Assembly (NCBI GenBank): GCA_032073245.1
Contig: DAMANX010000014.1
Span: forward strand, 1 to 64,000
Direction of reading: 5' to 3'
DNA length: 64,000 bases
From: QVMG01 sp032073245
GTDB taxonomy: Bacteria; Bacteroidota; Bacteroidia; Bacteroidales; Tannerellaceae
Program-made: the position numbers and the translations under genes
Notes under the pieces: generated by a model
What the model saw: only the letters and a program-made list of their open reading frames with translations
Database searches by the model: none
Told to the model about the DNA's origin: nothing
In this document: piece by piece, positions 1-8,564 of the stretch
Numbering within the stretch: position 1 is the stretch's first letter
Layout of the letters: every line of letters begins with the position of its first letter

Positions 1-248
1 ATTTGAAGATTTTTTTTAAACTCCGCCTTCAAAATCCCAAAGGGATTTCATGTGAATAACCGCGGGATGTAATCCCGTGGATAGTATAGGAATGACAACC
101 CTGTCGGAGCCTCGAAGAGGGTCAATAATGGCTTTTTATTCACCCCCATTCGGGGCTGCAAGAGGATATATCTATTATCTACCACGGGATTATATCCCGC
201 GGTTATTCACATAAAACGTCTTTGACGTTCTTGTATGTATCTTCAAAT
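1..248. repeat. palindromic MITE-like intergenic element (edge of window)
   Basis: Nested inverted repeats fill the start of the window. An outer pair is ATTTGAAGAT at 1-10 and its exact reverse complement at 239-248. An inner pair of about 32 bp at 50-81 and 181-212 is almost perfect, and each arm itself contains a small palindrome around CGCGGGAT/ATCCCG. No open reading frame of note lies between them. The arrangement resembles a non-autonomous inverted-repeat element or REP-type sequence. The left end may continue beyond the window, so its full length is unknown. Confidence 0.6.
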
Positions 249-287
249 ATTTTTCGAATTAAATAATAAGGCTTCCATAATATCAAA

Positions 288-324
288 ATAAAAAACCTCC
301 AAATGAAATAATCATTTGGAGGTT
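288..324 (-). terminator. rho-independent terminator of the outer-membrane barrel gene
   Basis: A 13-bp perfect stem (AACCTCCAAATGA and its complement, loop AATAA) at 294-324 is followed on the minus strand by a run of T. It lies just beyond the stop codon of the minus-strand gene ending at 349. Confidence 0.8.
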
Positions 325-348
325 CAGTAGTTATTGTGTGTTTGATTA

Positions 349-837
349 TCAGAAATTATATCCAACTCTCACCGCAATCATAGCCTGATCGAAATCCTTA
401 ATAATATTATATTTAGCTTCCAATCCCACAGTTATCTGCTCAGACGCATAAACCTCTACTCCTAAACCCAGATTCGCCCCAAAACGGGTCCAATCATCCT
501 TAACTTTTAATGGCCCTTTAGTTTCCGCTTTCCAAAAAGATAAACTTAATCCTCCTAACGGATAGAAACCAAACATTTCACTTAATCTAAATACATAATG
601 TGCATTTAAATCAATTGACCAGGCACTTAAACCATCATTTTTCACATAATGAGTAAGGGATGGAGTTAATCTGAATTCATCAGTTACATTATAACGATAA
701 TCCAGACCTAATGTTGCATTCTCCCACTCAAAACCATATCCTACATTAAAACCCACAGAAGAATCACCTTGCTTATTTTGCGCATAAGCTCCTACACATA
801 AAACAGATAATAAACAGATAACTAATAACCTTTTCAT
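349..837 (-). CDS. small outer-membrane beta-barrel protein
   Basis: Predicted 162-residue exported protein with a signal peptide (MKRLLVICLLSVLCVGAYA, cleavage before QN). The rest is alternating hydrophobic/polar strands with many aromatic residues and a C-terminal VRVGYNF, the final aromatic residue typical of proteins assembled by the BAM machinery. Its size fits an eight-stranded OmpX/OmpW-like barrel (porin-family or PorT-like outer membrane protein). No enzyme motif is visible. It has its own terminator at 288-324 and is not tightly coupled to the next gene upstream. The specific role is unknown; structural, adhesion or small-molecule functions are all possible. Confidence 0.75.
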   Translation of the reverse strand: MKRLLVICLLSVLCVGAYAQNKQGDSSVGFNVGYGFEWENATLGLDYRYNVTDEFRLTPSLTHYVKNDGLSAWSIDLNAHYVFRLSEMFGFYPLGGLSLSFWKAETKGPLKVKDDWTRFGANLGLGVEVYASEQITVGLEAKYNIIKDFDQAMIAVRVGYNF

Positions 838-870
838 ACCCTTATTATTTTTTAGTTAAACATTAAAAGA

Positions 871-2520
871 CTATTTGATTTCATTTATTTTTAAACGATC
901 GCCGGCCGAACGAACAATACTACGATAATATTCTTCATCATATCCCGGAAAATCAGGATAAGCAGAAAGTCCGTAACCATTTGTCATAAACTTACCACCT
1001 TCTTCTTTCTTTACATTTCCATCGATATATTTCACGATCAAGTATTCACCTAATTTTTTCCAACGAGCTGTAGCATCGTCAGCAGTCGTTGTACTATACC
1101 ATGTAAGGAACTTACGAGCTTCTATAGGATCTTTTGCATAAAGATCCTGTGCTGCTTTATCAATAGAAGGAACCATATCTTTAAATCCATTTTCCAACTC
1201 ACCTTGTACTTTACGAATATCTTCTATCATAAAGCTATATTTATGATAAGCCATATTTGCTACCCAGTTATGCATCCAGAAAGCAGATGTCCATGAAAAA
1301 GTCATCATATCTCCATTCCCTACACGATAACATTCCGGTGAATCCAGAATACCACAATAGAGGGGAGTAAATACTGCCATATCCGCATCATCCACACCAA
1401 ACCAAAGGATACCACCGATTGCATCCGGAAGCCAGTTACGCATTTGCGGAACGATTACAAAACCTGTTTGTTGTGTGGCTATAGCACGTTCATTCACATA
1501 AGTTTCTCCATCAACTGTAAAATTCATAGGACGCCAGCGATAAGGCACTTTATATGGGCCGGCGCCTGCATCTTTTGTCATATCAAGATCAGTTCCTTCG
1601 TAATGATCACGCATAACATTTTGTACATCTTGTACGGAAAGTTTACGATCTGGTTTGATATATAAAGGCATTGGTTCTTTTGTTGGATCACCTTTTATAA
1701 AATCGGTGTATTTCACCATTGACTTATCATATTTGCTAAAGAAAGCCCACACACGTGCTTCGCAGCCACGTAATCCGCTAAAATCATAAGGGTTATAAGC
1801 TTTTGCAAAACTGAAGTCTTTATCGTTACCTTTATAATATCCCATTTCACGTGCCAAAGAAACAACATCCGGAGAATACAGGCAGTTTTCTTTATCATCA
1901 AATGGGATTTGTTGGATACGTGCCTGATTGGCATGTGCGGATATACAATCATCCGGAACACGGATAGCCACCCATACAGCTCCCTTTTTATTAGGCCCTT
2001 TACCAATCAGTTCCATTACCCATGCTTCATTCTTATCAGCAATAGAAAATGTTTCTCCACTACTGCAATATCCATGATCGCGAACAAGGCCGGTCATAAC
2101 TTCAATTGCTTCACGTGCTGTTTTAGAACGTTGTAGAGCGATATATATCAGGCTTCCATAATCAATAATACCGTTCGGGTCAGACAGTTCTGAACGACCA
2201 CCCCAGGTGCTTTCTGTAATTGCAACCTGATACTCATTCATATTTCCGATTACAGAATAGGTTTGTTCCACCTGAGGTATTTCACCCAGAGGTTTCCCGG
2301 AATCCCACTCAGTTACTTTTAACATTGTTCCTTTTGGCCAGGTAGCAGCCGGCCAACGATAAAGCTCACCATACAATGAGTGTGAATCGGCCGAGTAACT
2401 AATCATTACGGAGCCATCTACTGAAGCCTTCCGACCTACCAGTAAACCGGTACAAGCCATTGCTTCCATACTTGTGAACAGGATTACACACAGAATCCCA
2501 ATTGTCCATTTCTTTTTCAT
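871..2520 (-). CDS. C69-family dipeptidase (secreted)
   Basis: Peptidase of family C69 (PepD-like dipeptidase, Ntn-hydrolase fold), which hydrolyses dipeptides using an N-terminal cysteine. I place the start at 2520 (MKKKWTIGILCV...), giving 549 residues with a normal signal peptide. A longer in-frame start at 2634 would run into the upstream gene and bury the signal peptide. The family nucleophile is Cys23 in MACTGLLVG and becomes the mature N-terminus after cleavage after Ala22. Further family features are SYSADSH and the EGTD region. The stop of nhaD is 13 nt upstream, so the two are probably cotranscribed. The protein is predicted to act in the periplasm. Confidence 0.88.
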   Translation of the reverse strand: MKKKWTIGILCVILFTSMEAMACTGLLVGRKASVDGSVMISYSADSHSLYGELYRWPAATWPKGTMLKVTEWDSGKPLGEIPQVEQTYSVIGNMNEYQVAITESTWGGRSELSDPNGIIDYGSLIYIALQRSKTAREAIEVMTGLVRDHGYCSSGETFSIADKNEAWVMELIGKGPNKKGAVWVAIRVPDDCISAHANQARIQQIPFDDKENCLYSPDVVSLAREMGYYKGNDKDFSFAKAYNPYDFSGLRGCEARVWAFFSKYDKSMVKYTDFIKGDPTKEPMPLYIKPDRKLSVQDVQNVMRDHYEGTDLDMTKDAGAGPYKVPYRWRPMNFTVDGETYVNERAIATQQTGFVIVPQMRNWLPDAIGGILWFGVDDADMAVFTPLYCGILDSPECYRVGNGDMMTFSWTSAFWMHNWVANMAYHKYSFMIEDIRKVQGELENGFKDMVPSIDKAAQDLYAKDPIEARKFLTWYSTTTADDATARWKKLGEYLIVKYIDGNVKKEEGGKFMTNGYGLSAYPDFPGYDEEYYRSIVRSAGDRLKINEIK

Positions 2521-2533
2521 GGTATATAAACGT

Positions 2534-3943
2534 TTAAGCAAATAATAATATATAAACTGCGGCACCACTAAGGTAACCAGCCAACGCCAAGCCCGAAAAC
2601 CGCTTGAAATAATACATAAAACTAATCTTTTCAATCCCCATTACCGTAACTCCTGTTGCCGAACCAATGATAAGGATACTACCACCTGTTACACCACAAT
2701 AAGCAAGGAATGTCCAAAAACCTCCATCCGTTACAAAATATTGTGCATATTCGGAAAGTTGTGTTGTAGCATCCGCAATAGGATACATTCCTATTGTTGC
2801 AGCAACCAAAGCCACGTTATCTATACTCGAAGAAAGAATACCGATCAAAAAACTGATCAGATAAGGTTCATGCAAATGTTTATCCAGAAAACCCGACATC
2901 AGACTTAAGTGCCCGGATGTTTCAAGAGCACTTACAGACATAAGAATTCCCAAGAAAAAAAAGACTGTAGCCAGATCTACATTTGGTAATAAACGTGCTA
3001 TGCGATTTTTCTTTGATTCTTTGAGTTTTATTTTACGATACATCAAATCCGTGTAAATCCACAATACCGTCAATCCGGTCAAGACTCCCATAAAAGGAGG
3101 TAAACCAGTCAGGATTTGGAAAACAGGTACCAATGCTAACGATAATATTCCAATTACAAATATTGTACGACGGGAATGATGCGACAAAGCCGTAATACAT
3201 TCATCATCGATATCATAATCACCGGGTTCACGTAATTGAGAACCTTTTTTAAATAACCAGAAATGAGCAATGGTAACCGGAACAAGCATATTAACCAAGG
3301 CGGGAATAAACAGATGGGATATCTGGTGCCAAGCAGTAATATTCTTTCCTACCCAAAGTAAAATAGTAGTAACATCTCCAATCGGTGACCAACTACCTCC
3401 TGCATTGGCTGAAATCACAACCATACACGCATATTTCAACCGGTCTGTACGATCGGGTACCAACTTACGTAATACGGCCATAATAACGATTGCGGCAGCC
3501 AGGTTATCTAATAATGCAGAGAAGAAGAATGTTGTAAAACTAATATACCATAAAAGTTTTCGTTTATTAGTAGTAGCCAGATAATTTGTCATAGAACGAA
3601 ATCCACCATGCTTATCTATAATATCGACAATAAGCATGGAGCACATCACAAAGAAAAGTGTTTCCGAAACATTTCCTAAATGATAAACAATATTCATGTC
3701 TGAAATGAAATGAATAAACTGCTCATGAACTGGGAGTGTTGCTACCTGTGGGTTATCGGTTAAAAAGCTCTGGAATAATGGGCTAGCATGAACTATAAAT
3801 ATATTGTAGGCATCCAGCATTAAAATCAACCACATAGAAATTGCCATCAACAACGCGATGGCAGCCTTATTTATCTTTATCTTATCCTCTAAAGCTATGG
3901 CTATAATTCCAAGAATAAAAATAATAGGCATCAACTCAAACAT
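2534..3943 (-). CDS. nhaD: Na+/H+ antiporter, NhaD family
   Basis: A 469-residue inner-membrane protein with about 11-12 hydrophobic segments from end to end, belonging to the NhaD/ArsB ion transporter superfamily. Family landmarks include the membrane-embedded SALLDNLAAAIV region, with conserved Asp and Asn in an unwound helix, a polar ANAGGSWSPIGDVTT stretch and a second SSSIDNVALVAA repeat near the C-terminus. It exchanges sodium for protons and so supports pH and salt tolerance. It probably heads a two-gene transcript with the C69 peptidase 13 nt downstream; that pairing does not suggest a shared function. Confidence 0.9.
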   Translation of the reverse strand: MFELMPIIFILGIIAIALEDKIKINKAAIALLMAISMWLILMLDAYNIFIVHASPLFQSFLTDNPQVATLPVHEQFIHFISDMNIVYHLGNVSETLFFVMCSMLIVDIIDKHGGFRSMTNYLATTNKRKLLWYISFTTFFFSALLDNLAAAIVIMAVLRKLVPDRTDRLKYACMVVISANAGGSWSPIGDVTTILLWVGKNITAWHQISHLFIPALVNMLVPVTIAHFWLFKKGSQLREPGDYDIDDECITALSHHSRRTIFVIGILSLALVPVFQILTGLPPFMGVLTGLTVLWIYTDLMYRKIKLKESKKNRIARLLPNVDLATVFFFLGILMSVSALETSGHLSLMSGFLDKHLHEPYLISFLIGILSSSIDNVALVAATIGMYPIADATTQLSEYAQYFVTDGGFWTFLAYCGVTGGSILIIGSATGVTVMGIEKISFMYYFKRFSGLALAGYLSGAAVYILLFA

Positions 3944-4138
3944 AACAATAGTTATTTAATAATTAATGTATACAAAAGTATAATAAATATCGGAACGATG
4001 GGGGCTTAAGCAAAAAAATTAAAAGAAATGACCAATATACTTGCAAATATGACGAATAGTGTTTATATTTGTACTTTCATAGTTAAGGTTTTGGTTAAAT
4101 GTAGAGGGGGTAGCTTGTGAAAGTCATCCCTTCATTTT

Positions 4139-4975
4139 TTATATACTATACAGATATTCAATCTCTTCCGCCCATATATCTTCATTGGGAGTTTCTAAAA
4201 TCAAGGGCATATCATCAAATCGATTATCATGCATCAACAATTTAAACAGGGTCATACCCATGACTCCTTTACCAATACTATCATGCCGATCGACATGCGT
4301 AGCGACTTCCTTTTTGGAATCATTCAGGTGCATTCCCATAAGGTACTTAAAACCGACAATTTCATTAAATTGTTTAAAGGTATTTGCATATCCTTCTTCT
4401 GTTCGGATTTCATATCCGGCAGCCAATGTATGAGCAGTGTCTAAGCATACCCCTACTCTGCTTTTATCCTCTATCCTTTCAATTATATAAGCCAGATGTT
4501 CAAATTTATATCCAAGGTTACTTCCTTGTCCGGCGGTATTCTCAATCACAGCACATACATCCTGAGTTTGATCCAATGTCCAGTTAATCGATTCTGCAAT
4601 ACGAGCTAGGCAATCCTCCACAGACATCTGGTTCAGATTGCTACCCGGATGGAAATTAAGTCGATCTAAACCCAATTGTTCACATCTTTGCATCTCATCC
4701 AGAAATGCGTCTCGCGATTTTTGTAGTGCTTCATCATCAGGATGGCCTAAATTAATCAGATAGCTATCATGCGGAAGGATATGTTTGGGTTTGTATCCAT
4801 ATTGAACGCATCTTTCCTTAAATAATTCAATACTCTTTTCGGTTAATGGATTTGCTTTCCATTGCCGTTGATTCTTTGTAAACAGAGCAAAAGCTTTTGC
4901 TCCGATATTATGTGCATTTAATGGAGCATTTTCAACCCCACCAGATGCACTTACGTGTGCTCCAATATATTTCAT
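4139..4975 (-). CDS. nfo: endonuclease IV (AP endonuclease)
   Basis: Type IV deoxyribonuclease of 278 residues, the usual length for Nfo. It cleaves DNA 5' to abasic sites in base-excision repair and uses three zinc ions in a TIM barrel. The N-terminus MKYIGAHVSASGG is a family hallmark. The metal-binding blocks are visible: NFHPGSNL, VIENTAGQG, CLDTAHTLAAGY, MHLNDSK, HVDRHDSIGKG and LILETPNED at the C-terminus. It stands alone, 90 nt or more from its neighbours, in a region that also has superoxide dismutase and OxyR, though no operon link is seen. Confidence 0.95.
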   Translation of the reverse strand: MKYIGAHVSASGGVENAPLNAHNIGAKAFALFTKNQRQWKANPLTEKSIELFKERCVQYGYKPKHILPHDSYLINLGHPDDEALQKSRDAFLDEMQRCEQLGLDRLNFHPGSNLNQMSVEDCLARIAESINWTLDQTQDVCAVIENTAGQGSNLGYKFEHLAYIIERIEDKSRVGVCLDTAHTLAAGYEIRTEEGYANTFKQFNEIVGFKYLMGMHLNDSKKEVATHVDRHDSIGKGVMGMTLFKLLMHDNRFDDMPLILETPNEDIWAEEIEYLYSI

Positions 4976-5061
4976 CTTACTTAATGTTTAATTATAAATG
5001 ATAAATCATTAATTATTTCGATATTTTTCTCAATCTCAAGTTAATCGTTAAACACTAATCG

Positions 5062-5547
5062 TTAATCGTTTGTTTGCTCTTCTTCCGTCTTGCATCCGCA
5101 AAAATGGAATTCTTCAGTAGCCCGTTCTGCATTCACCACAAAAAATACAAGATCAGCACGTGCACAGAGCTCATCTTTTGAATTATATATTTCGGACTCC
5201 AGAAAAACAGCATTTCTTTTTATTTCCTTCAATCGACCACGAATCATGAGTCGCGGTTCATCCGTTGATATACTTTTTATAAATCTTGCATCCAAACGGG
5301 ATGTCACCCCTGTTGTTTGCAGTTTTCGCAACACAACCCATCCGGCCAATTCATCCATAAGTGTACTTTGTATACCCCCATGCAATGTTTTCAACCAACC
5401 CTGATATTCTCCTTTTGGTTTCCAAAAAGCTACAATATCATCACCATCTTCATAAAACTCTAAATGTAATCCGGAAGGATTTGCAGGTGAACATCCAAAG
5501 CAGAAATAGCCATCCAGGCCATCCCAAGGGTTTATGATTTTCTTCAT
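5062..5547 (-). CDS. PaaI/YbgC-type hotdog thioesterase
   Basis: A 161-residue cytoplasmic protein of the PaaI hotdog thioesterase family, which hydrolyses acyl-CoA-type thioesters. The segment WLKTLHGGIQSTLMDELAGW is the typical hotdog helix motif (HGG followed by D/E on the long helix). An N-terminal CFGCSPANPSGLHLEF segment with two cysteines is common in this subgroup, and the C-terminal tail contains a CGC pair. The substrate cannot be read from sequence. The gene is separated from neighbours by 86 nt or more. Confidence 0.8.
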   Translation of the reverse strand: MKKIINPWDGLDGYFCFGCSPANPSGLHLEFYEDGDDIVAFWKPKGEYQGWLKTLHGGIQSTLMDELAGWVVLRKLQTTGVTSRLDARFIKSISTDEPRLMIRGRLKEIKRNAVFLESEIYNSKDELCARADLVFFVVNAERATEEFHFCGCKTEEEQTND

Positions 5548-5590
5548 TTCAGTTCAATTTATTATCTTTCTACCTATGCAAACTTACATA

Positions 5591-5620
5591 AAAAAACCGT
5601 CTTCTCATTCGAAGACGGTT
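5591..5620 (-). terminator. terminator of the arginine decarboxylase gene
   Basis: A 10-bp perfect stem (AACCGTCTTC / GAAGACGGTT, loop TCATTC) at 5595-5620, followed on the minus strand by a run of T. It sits 26 nt after the stop codon of the gene ending at 5646. Confidence 0.8.
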
Positions 5621-5645
5621 TATAGATTTATATTTGAATATACGC

Positions 5646-6191
5646 TTAATTATATTCATCAGCATCCGGAACAATAAAATCAACAAAACAAAGTGCAGCC
5701 AATGCTGTTCCATATCTCTTTTCAATAGTGATACCTTCTGTTATAAAATTTAACTCACCCAAATAGTATTTACTATATGTTTTCTGATGAAGATCATTGA
5801 TAACACGGATCAAACGCGATTCAAGCTCCTCTATCCGGTAACGCCCACTTACTTCACAGACTAGTGCTCCTAGTTTTTCATCAAAATTCTCATCCAAATA
5901 CATCCACGCATATACAACACCGGCAGATATAAATTCATCCTGATATCCATGAGATACCGCCATTATTGTTTTCAATTCCGAACCAAAAGGAGGGAAATCA
6001 ATTTCATCCATGGTAGCCAGTCTGGCTTTTGCCGGTATTACAGAAGAATAAGTCATTATATTAAAGTCTGAAATACCGGCATCATACAAAGCCATGTGAT
6101 AAGAACCGGCATGTTTTTCCAGGTCCGAATCTCCACTTCCTTTCGTTATAAAAAAAGTATTTGGAATTAAATTTCCGATTTTCTTTTCCAT
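5646..6191 (-). CDS. pdaD: pyruvoyl-dependent arginine decarboxylase
   Basis: Converts L-arginine to agmatine using a self-generated pyruvoyl group instead of PLP. The proenzyme is 181 residues, normal for PvlArgDC. The autocleavage site is visible as TYSSVIPA, with cleavage expected between Ser49 and Ser50 to give a small beta and a larger alpha chain. Other family blocks are an N-terminal FFITKGSGDSDLEKHAGSYH and the middle MAVSHGYQDEFISAGV. AguA and AguB, which take agmatine on to putrescine, are encoded at 11283-13202, so the pathway is complete in this window although split. The gene is divergent from sodB and has its own terminator. Confidence 0.9.
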   Translation of the reverse strand: MEKKIGNLIPNTFFITKGSGDSDLEKHAGSYHMALYDAGISDFNIMTYSSVIPAKARLATMDEIDFPPFGSELKTIMAVSHGYQDEFISAGVVYAWMYLDENFDEKLGALVCEVSGRYRIEELESRLIRVINDLHQKTYSKYYLGELNFITEGITIEKRYGTALAALCFVDFIVPDADEYN

Positions 6192-6309
6192 TTACAAATT
6201 GTTTTATTTGTTATCAACATTTTTCTCGTTTCTTGAACAAAATGAGCCCACCTTATGTTTTAACTATAAAAGGATATTAACATTATAATCTACAAGACTA
6301 TGTTAAGTT

Positions 6310-6317
6310 TATGTTTG
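6310..6317 (+). promoter_or_regulatory. -7 promoter element of sodB
   Basis: TATGTTTG matches the Bacteroidota -7 consensus TAnnTTTG. Transcription would begin near 6322, downstream of an in-frame upstream ATG at 6300. This supports translation of sodB from 6372. Confidence 0.55.
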
Positions 6318-6371
6318 AGTGTTTTATTAATGATTACAAATAGTCAAGTAACAAATAAAAATCAAGAAGTT

Positions 6372-6947
6372 ATGAAATTTGAAGTAGTAAATTTACCATA
6401 CGCAACAAACGCGTTGGAACCAGTTATCAGCAAACAAACAATAGAGTTCCATCATGGAAAACATCTAAAAGCATACGTGGATAAGTTGAACGAACTTATT
6501 CCGGGTACAAAATTTGAAAACGCAACATTAGTTGAAATCGTAAAAGGTTCGGACGGAGCTATTTTTAATAATGCAGGCCAGGTCTTGAATCATGAATTAT
6601 ATTTCACTCAGTTCTCACCGAATGGTGGTGGCAAACCTTCAGGTAAATTAGCTGAAGCTATTGATAAAGAATGGGGATCTTTCGATGAGTTCAAAAAGAA
6701 ATTCGAATCGGAAGGTGTTGGCCAATTCGGTTCAGGTTGGGTTTGGTTGGCAAGCGACAACAATGGAAAACTATCTATTGTAAAAGAAGCAAATGCTGGT
6801 AATCCTGTAACAAAGAATTTGAAACCTATCTTAGGTTTTGATGTATGGGAACATTCTTATTATCTGGATTATCAGAATCGCCGCGCCGATCACCTAAAAG
6901 AATTATGGAAGATCGTTGATTGGAAAAAAGTAGAAGAAAGATATTAA
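6372..6947 (+). CDS. sodB: Fe/Mn superoxide dismutase
   Basis: A 191-residue cytoplasmic superoxide dismutase that converts superoxide to peroxide and oxygen. I use the ATG at 6372 (MKFEVVNLPYATNALEP), the standard start and length of bacterial Fe-SOD. The in-frame ATG at 6300 would add 24 residues and lies upstream of the likely transcription start. Metal ligands are visible in the usual places: the first His in FHHGKH, His in LNHELYF, and Asp/His in DVWEHSYYLDY. It is followed by a strong terminator. OxyR at 14227 is a plausible regulator, but no operator is evident by eye. Confidence 0.93.
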   Translation: MKFEVVNLPYATNALEPVISKQTIEFHHGKHLKAYVDKLNELIPGTKFENATLVEIVKGSDGAIFNNAGQVLNHELYFTQFSPNGGGKPSGKLAEAIDKEWGSFDEFKKKFESEGVGQFGSGWVWLASDNNGKLSIVKEANAGNPVTKNLKPILGFDVWEHSYYLDYQNRRADHLKELWKIVDWKKVEERY

Positions 6948-6991
6948 GTAAGATAGTTACTGTGTGTAAGTTTATGTGTGTTAATAATTAC

Positions 6992-7019
6992 CGTCCGGGG
7001 TTTCCCCGGGCGATTTTTT
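6992..7019 (+). terminator. terminator of sodB
   Basis: GC-rich stem CGTCCGGGG/CCCCGGGCG with a TTT loop, followed by ATTTTTTCTTTTT, 44 nt after the sodB stop codon. Confidence 0.88.
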
Positions 7020-7092
7020 CTTTTTATAAGAGATTATTTATTGATCACAATTACCAATTAAACTGGATAATTGAGGAAAATTTGAAGATAAT

Positions 7093-7276
7093 ACGATATA
7101 AGTATCTCGGCTCCCCTCATGCCTGAGGAGGGGGTGGACCATCGTTTGCGATGGTGGAGTGGTGGGAGAAAAAAGAAATAGGAATTATCTTTATCAAGAA
7201 AACAAACCGCCCCACCGCTGCAAGCAGCGGTCCACCCCCGCCTTAACCAAGGCGGGGAGCCAGGTTACTATAGTCT
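7093..7276. repeat. REP-like palindromic element, copy 1
   Basis: A 184-bp intergenic element with imperfect terminal inverted repeats (ending in CGGCTCCCC / GGGGAGCC) and internal hairpins such as CCATCGTTTGCGATGG and ACCGCTGCAAGCAGCGGT. A closely matching second copy (most positions identical by eye) lies at 44251-44436. It occupies most of the 460-bp gap between sodB and the next gene, with no coding potential of its own. It looks like a dispersed non-autonomous repeat. Confidence 0.75.
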
Positions 7277-7351
7277 ACACATCATTAATATATCATCATT
7301 GGAAAATAGTTCAAATTTAAAACTATTGGAATACATCAAAATTCCAACAGA

Positions 7352-7385
7352 TAAAAAGAGCCACTCAATTCTGAGCAGCTCTTTT
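7352..7385 (-). terminator. terminator of the DUF4925-like lipoprotein gene
   Basis: Hairpin AAAGAGC...GCTCTTT with an inner CTCA/TGAG stem, followed on the minus strand by TTTTTATC. It lies just beyond the stop codon at 7408. Confidence 0.7.
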
Positions 7386-7407
7386 ATATATTATTATATA
7401 GATTTCT

Positions 7408-8427
7408 TTATTTCTTAAATCCTAATCCTAAATCTACAACCGATGCACTTGGCAAAGCCTGTATTAATCCATTCACCATTGGAAGCAATTCTTCAGGTAT
7501 CATTGGAGTGATTATAGGAGTAAGAATTTCCAACATAGGAATGATCATATCTTTAGACACATAGAATGTAGATGCATTGCCTTCTTGTTTAATGTGAAGA
7601 GGAATTCCATAATATCCACCTAAATCTGTCAATAAAGGTACTAATTTTTGAATGTCAAATGGGATCACTCCTTCTGGAATCAGTGAAAGTACATTTTTAT
7701 CAAAAGTTATCAAAAGATCATTACCAATTACTACATATTTTGGCTGTATTACCGCCAAAGCTGCAATCAGTGCTACAGGCATTTGTGCTGGGCTAGATTC
7801 ACCAACTTTAGTCCAGTTGAACTCAAATGTTCCGGCAGTTGACAAATTCACATTCACTCCTGATACTTTTTGAGCCATTAATTGACCTACTATTCCTCCC
7901 AATTGAGGAATCATTGCATCCATAACAGGATCACCGGTTTTCAAGTCTGTATTCCAATAAACATTAGCTATTGTAGCTTCACCGGTATTGATCATATCTA
8001 GTTTTAAATTGCCGGTTACAATAGTACTTAATTCACGTACAACATCGATAGATAATAGCCCTTTAGTAATATTACCGCTTATTTTTATTTTGCTATTATT
8101 ATTCACGGTTGTTTCACCTGTAAGTGAATAAACGCCACCTGCTTCTGCTAATTTTGCATCAATAGTAACAGTTTTACTATCTGGAACGATATTATTAAGT
8201 GTAACTGTAGCTGCTTCAGCTGATTTTGCATCTACTGCAACTGATTTACCAGTAATATCAATTGCGACCTCATTAATTTTAGCTCCTAGTTGCTCTTTCC
8301 CTTCATAAGTCTTTGAAATCTCTTTCCAGCCGTCTACCTTTGGTTCATCATCGTCATCATCACTACAAGCTGTAAACAAGCTCAATGCAAAAACAAACGT
8401 AAATAAATACAGCAAGTTCTTTTTCAT
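7408..8427 (-). CDS. surface-type lipoprotein, DUF4925-like
   Basis: A 339-residue lipoprotein when started at 8427 (MKKNLLYLFTFVFALSLFTAC). An upstream in-frame ATG at 8451 only adds residues before the signal peptide. The lipobox is LFTAC, and the cysteine is followed by S and a run of five Asp, the kind of acidic signal associated with surface exposure of Bacteroidota lipoproteins. The body has repeated Thr/Ile/Val-rich beta strands and a proline- and isoleucine-rich C-terminal half (PMLEILTPIITPMIPEELLP). The arrangement resembles DUF4925 lipoproteins, but I assign this from memory of the family's style. Function is unknown. Terminator follows; a weak -7 box (TATCTTCG) is at 8476-8483. 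Confidence 0.65.
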   Translation of the reverse strand: MKKNLLYLFTFVFALSLFTACSDDDDDEPKVDGWKEISKTYEGKEQLGAKINEVAIDITGKSVAVDAKSAEAATVTLNNIVPDSKTVTIDAKLAEAGGVYSLTGETTVNNNSKIKISGNITKGLLSIDVVRELSTIVTGNLKLDMINTGEATIANVYWNTDLKTGDPVMDAMIPQLGGIVGQLMAQKVSGVNVNLSTAGTFEFNWTKVGESSPAQMPVALIAALAVIQPKYVVIGNDLLITFDKNVLSLIPEGVIPFDIQKLVPLLTDLGGYYGIPLHIKQEGNASTFYVSKDMIIPMLEILTPIITPMIPEELLPMVNGLIQALPSASVVDLGLGFKK

Positions 8428-8564
8428 AATTACTTCATTTAAATTAAACAATCTTTATCTTTAAAAAATACGTTGCGAAGATAATGAATAACTTGGTATA
8501 TGAATGGGCCTTACAAAGAATTCATTCGTCAAAAAAAGGATTTATTATATATTTTAACTTATAA

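Noticed and set aside
1713..2136. reading frames of 75-97 residues inside the C69 peptidase gene
   Set aside because: Shadows of a strongly supported gene in other frames, without a start signal or family features.
6920..7126. 68-residue plus-strand reading frame after sodB
   Set aside because: It overlaps the end of sodB, runs through the sodB terminator and into the repeat element, and has no recognisable protein features.
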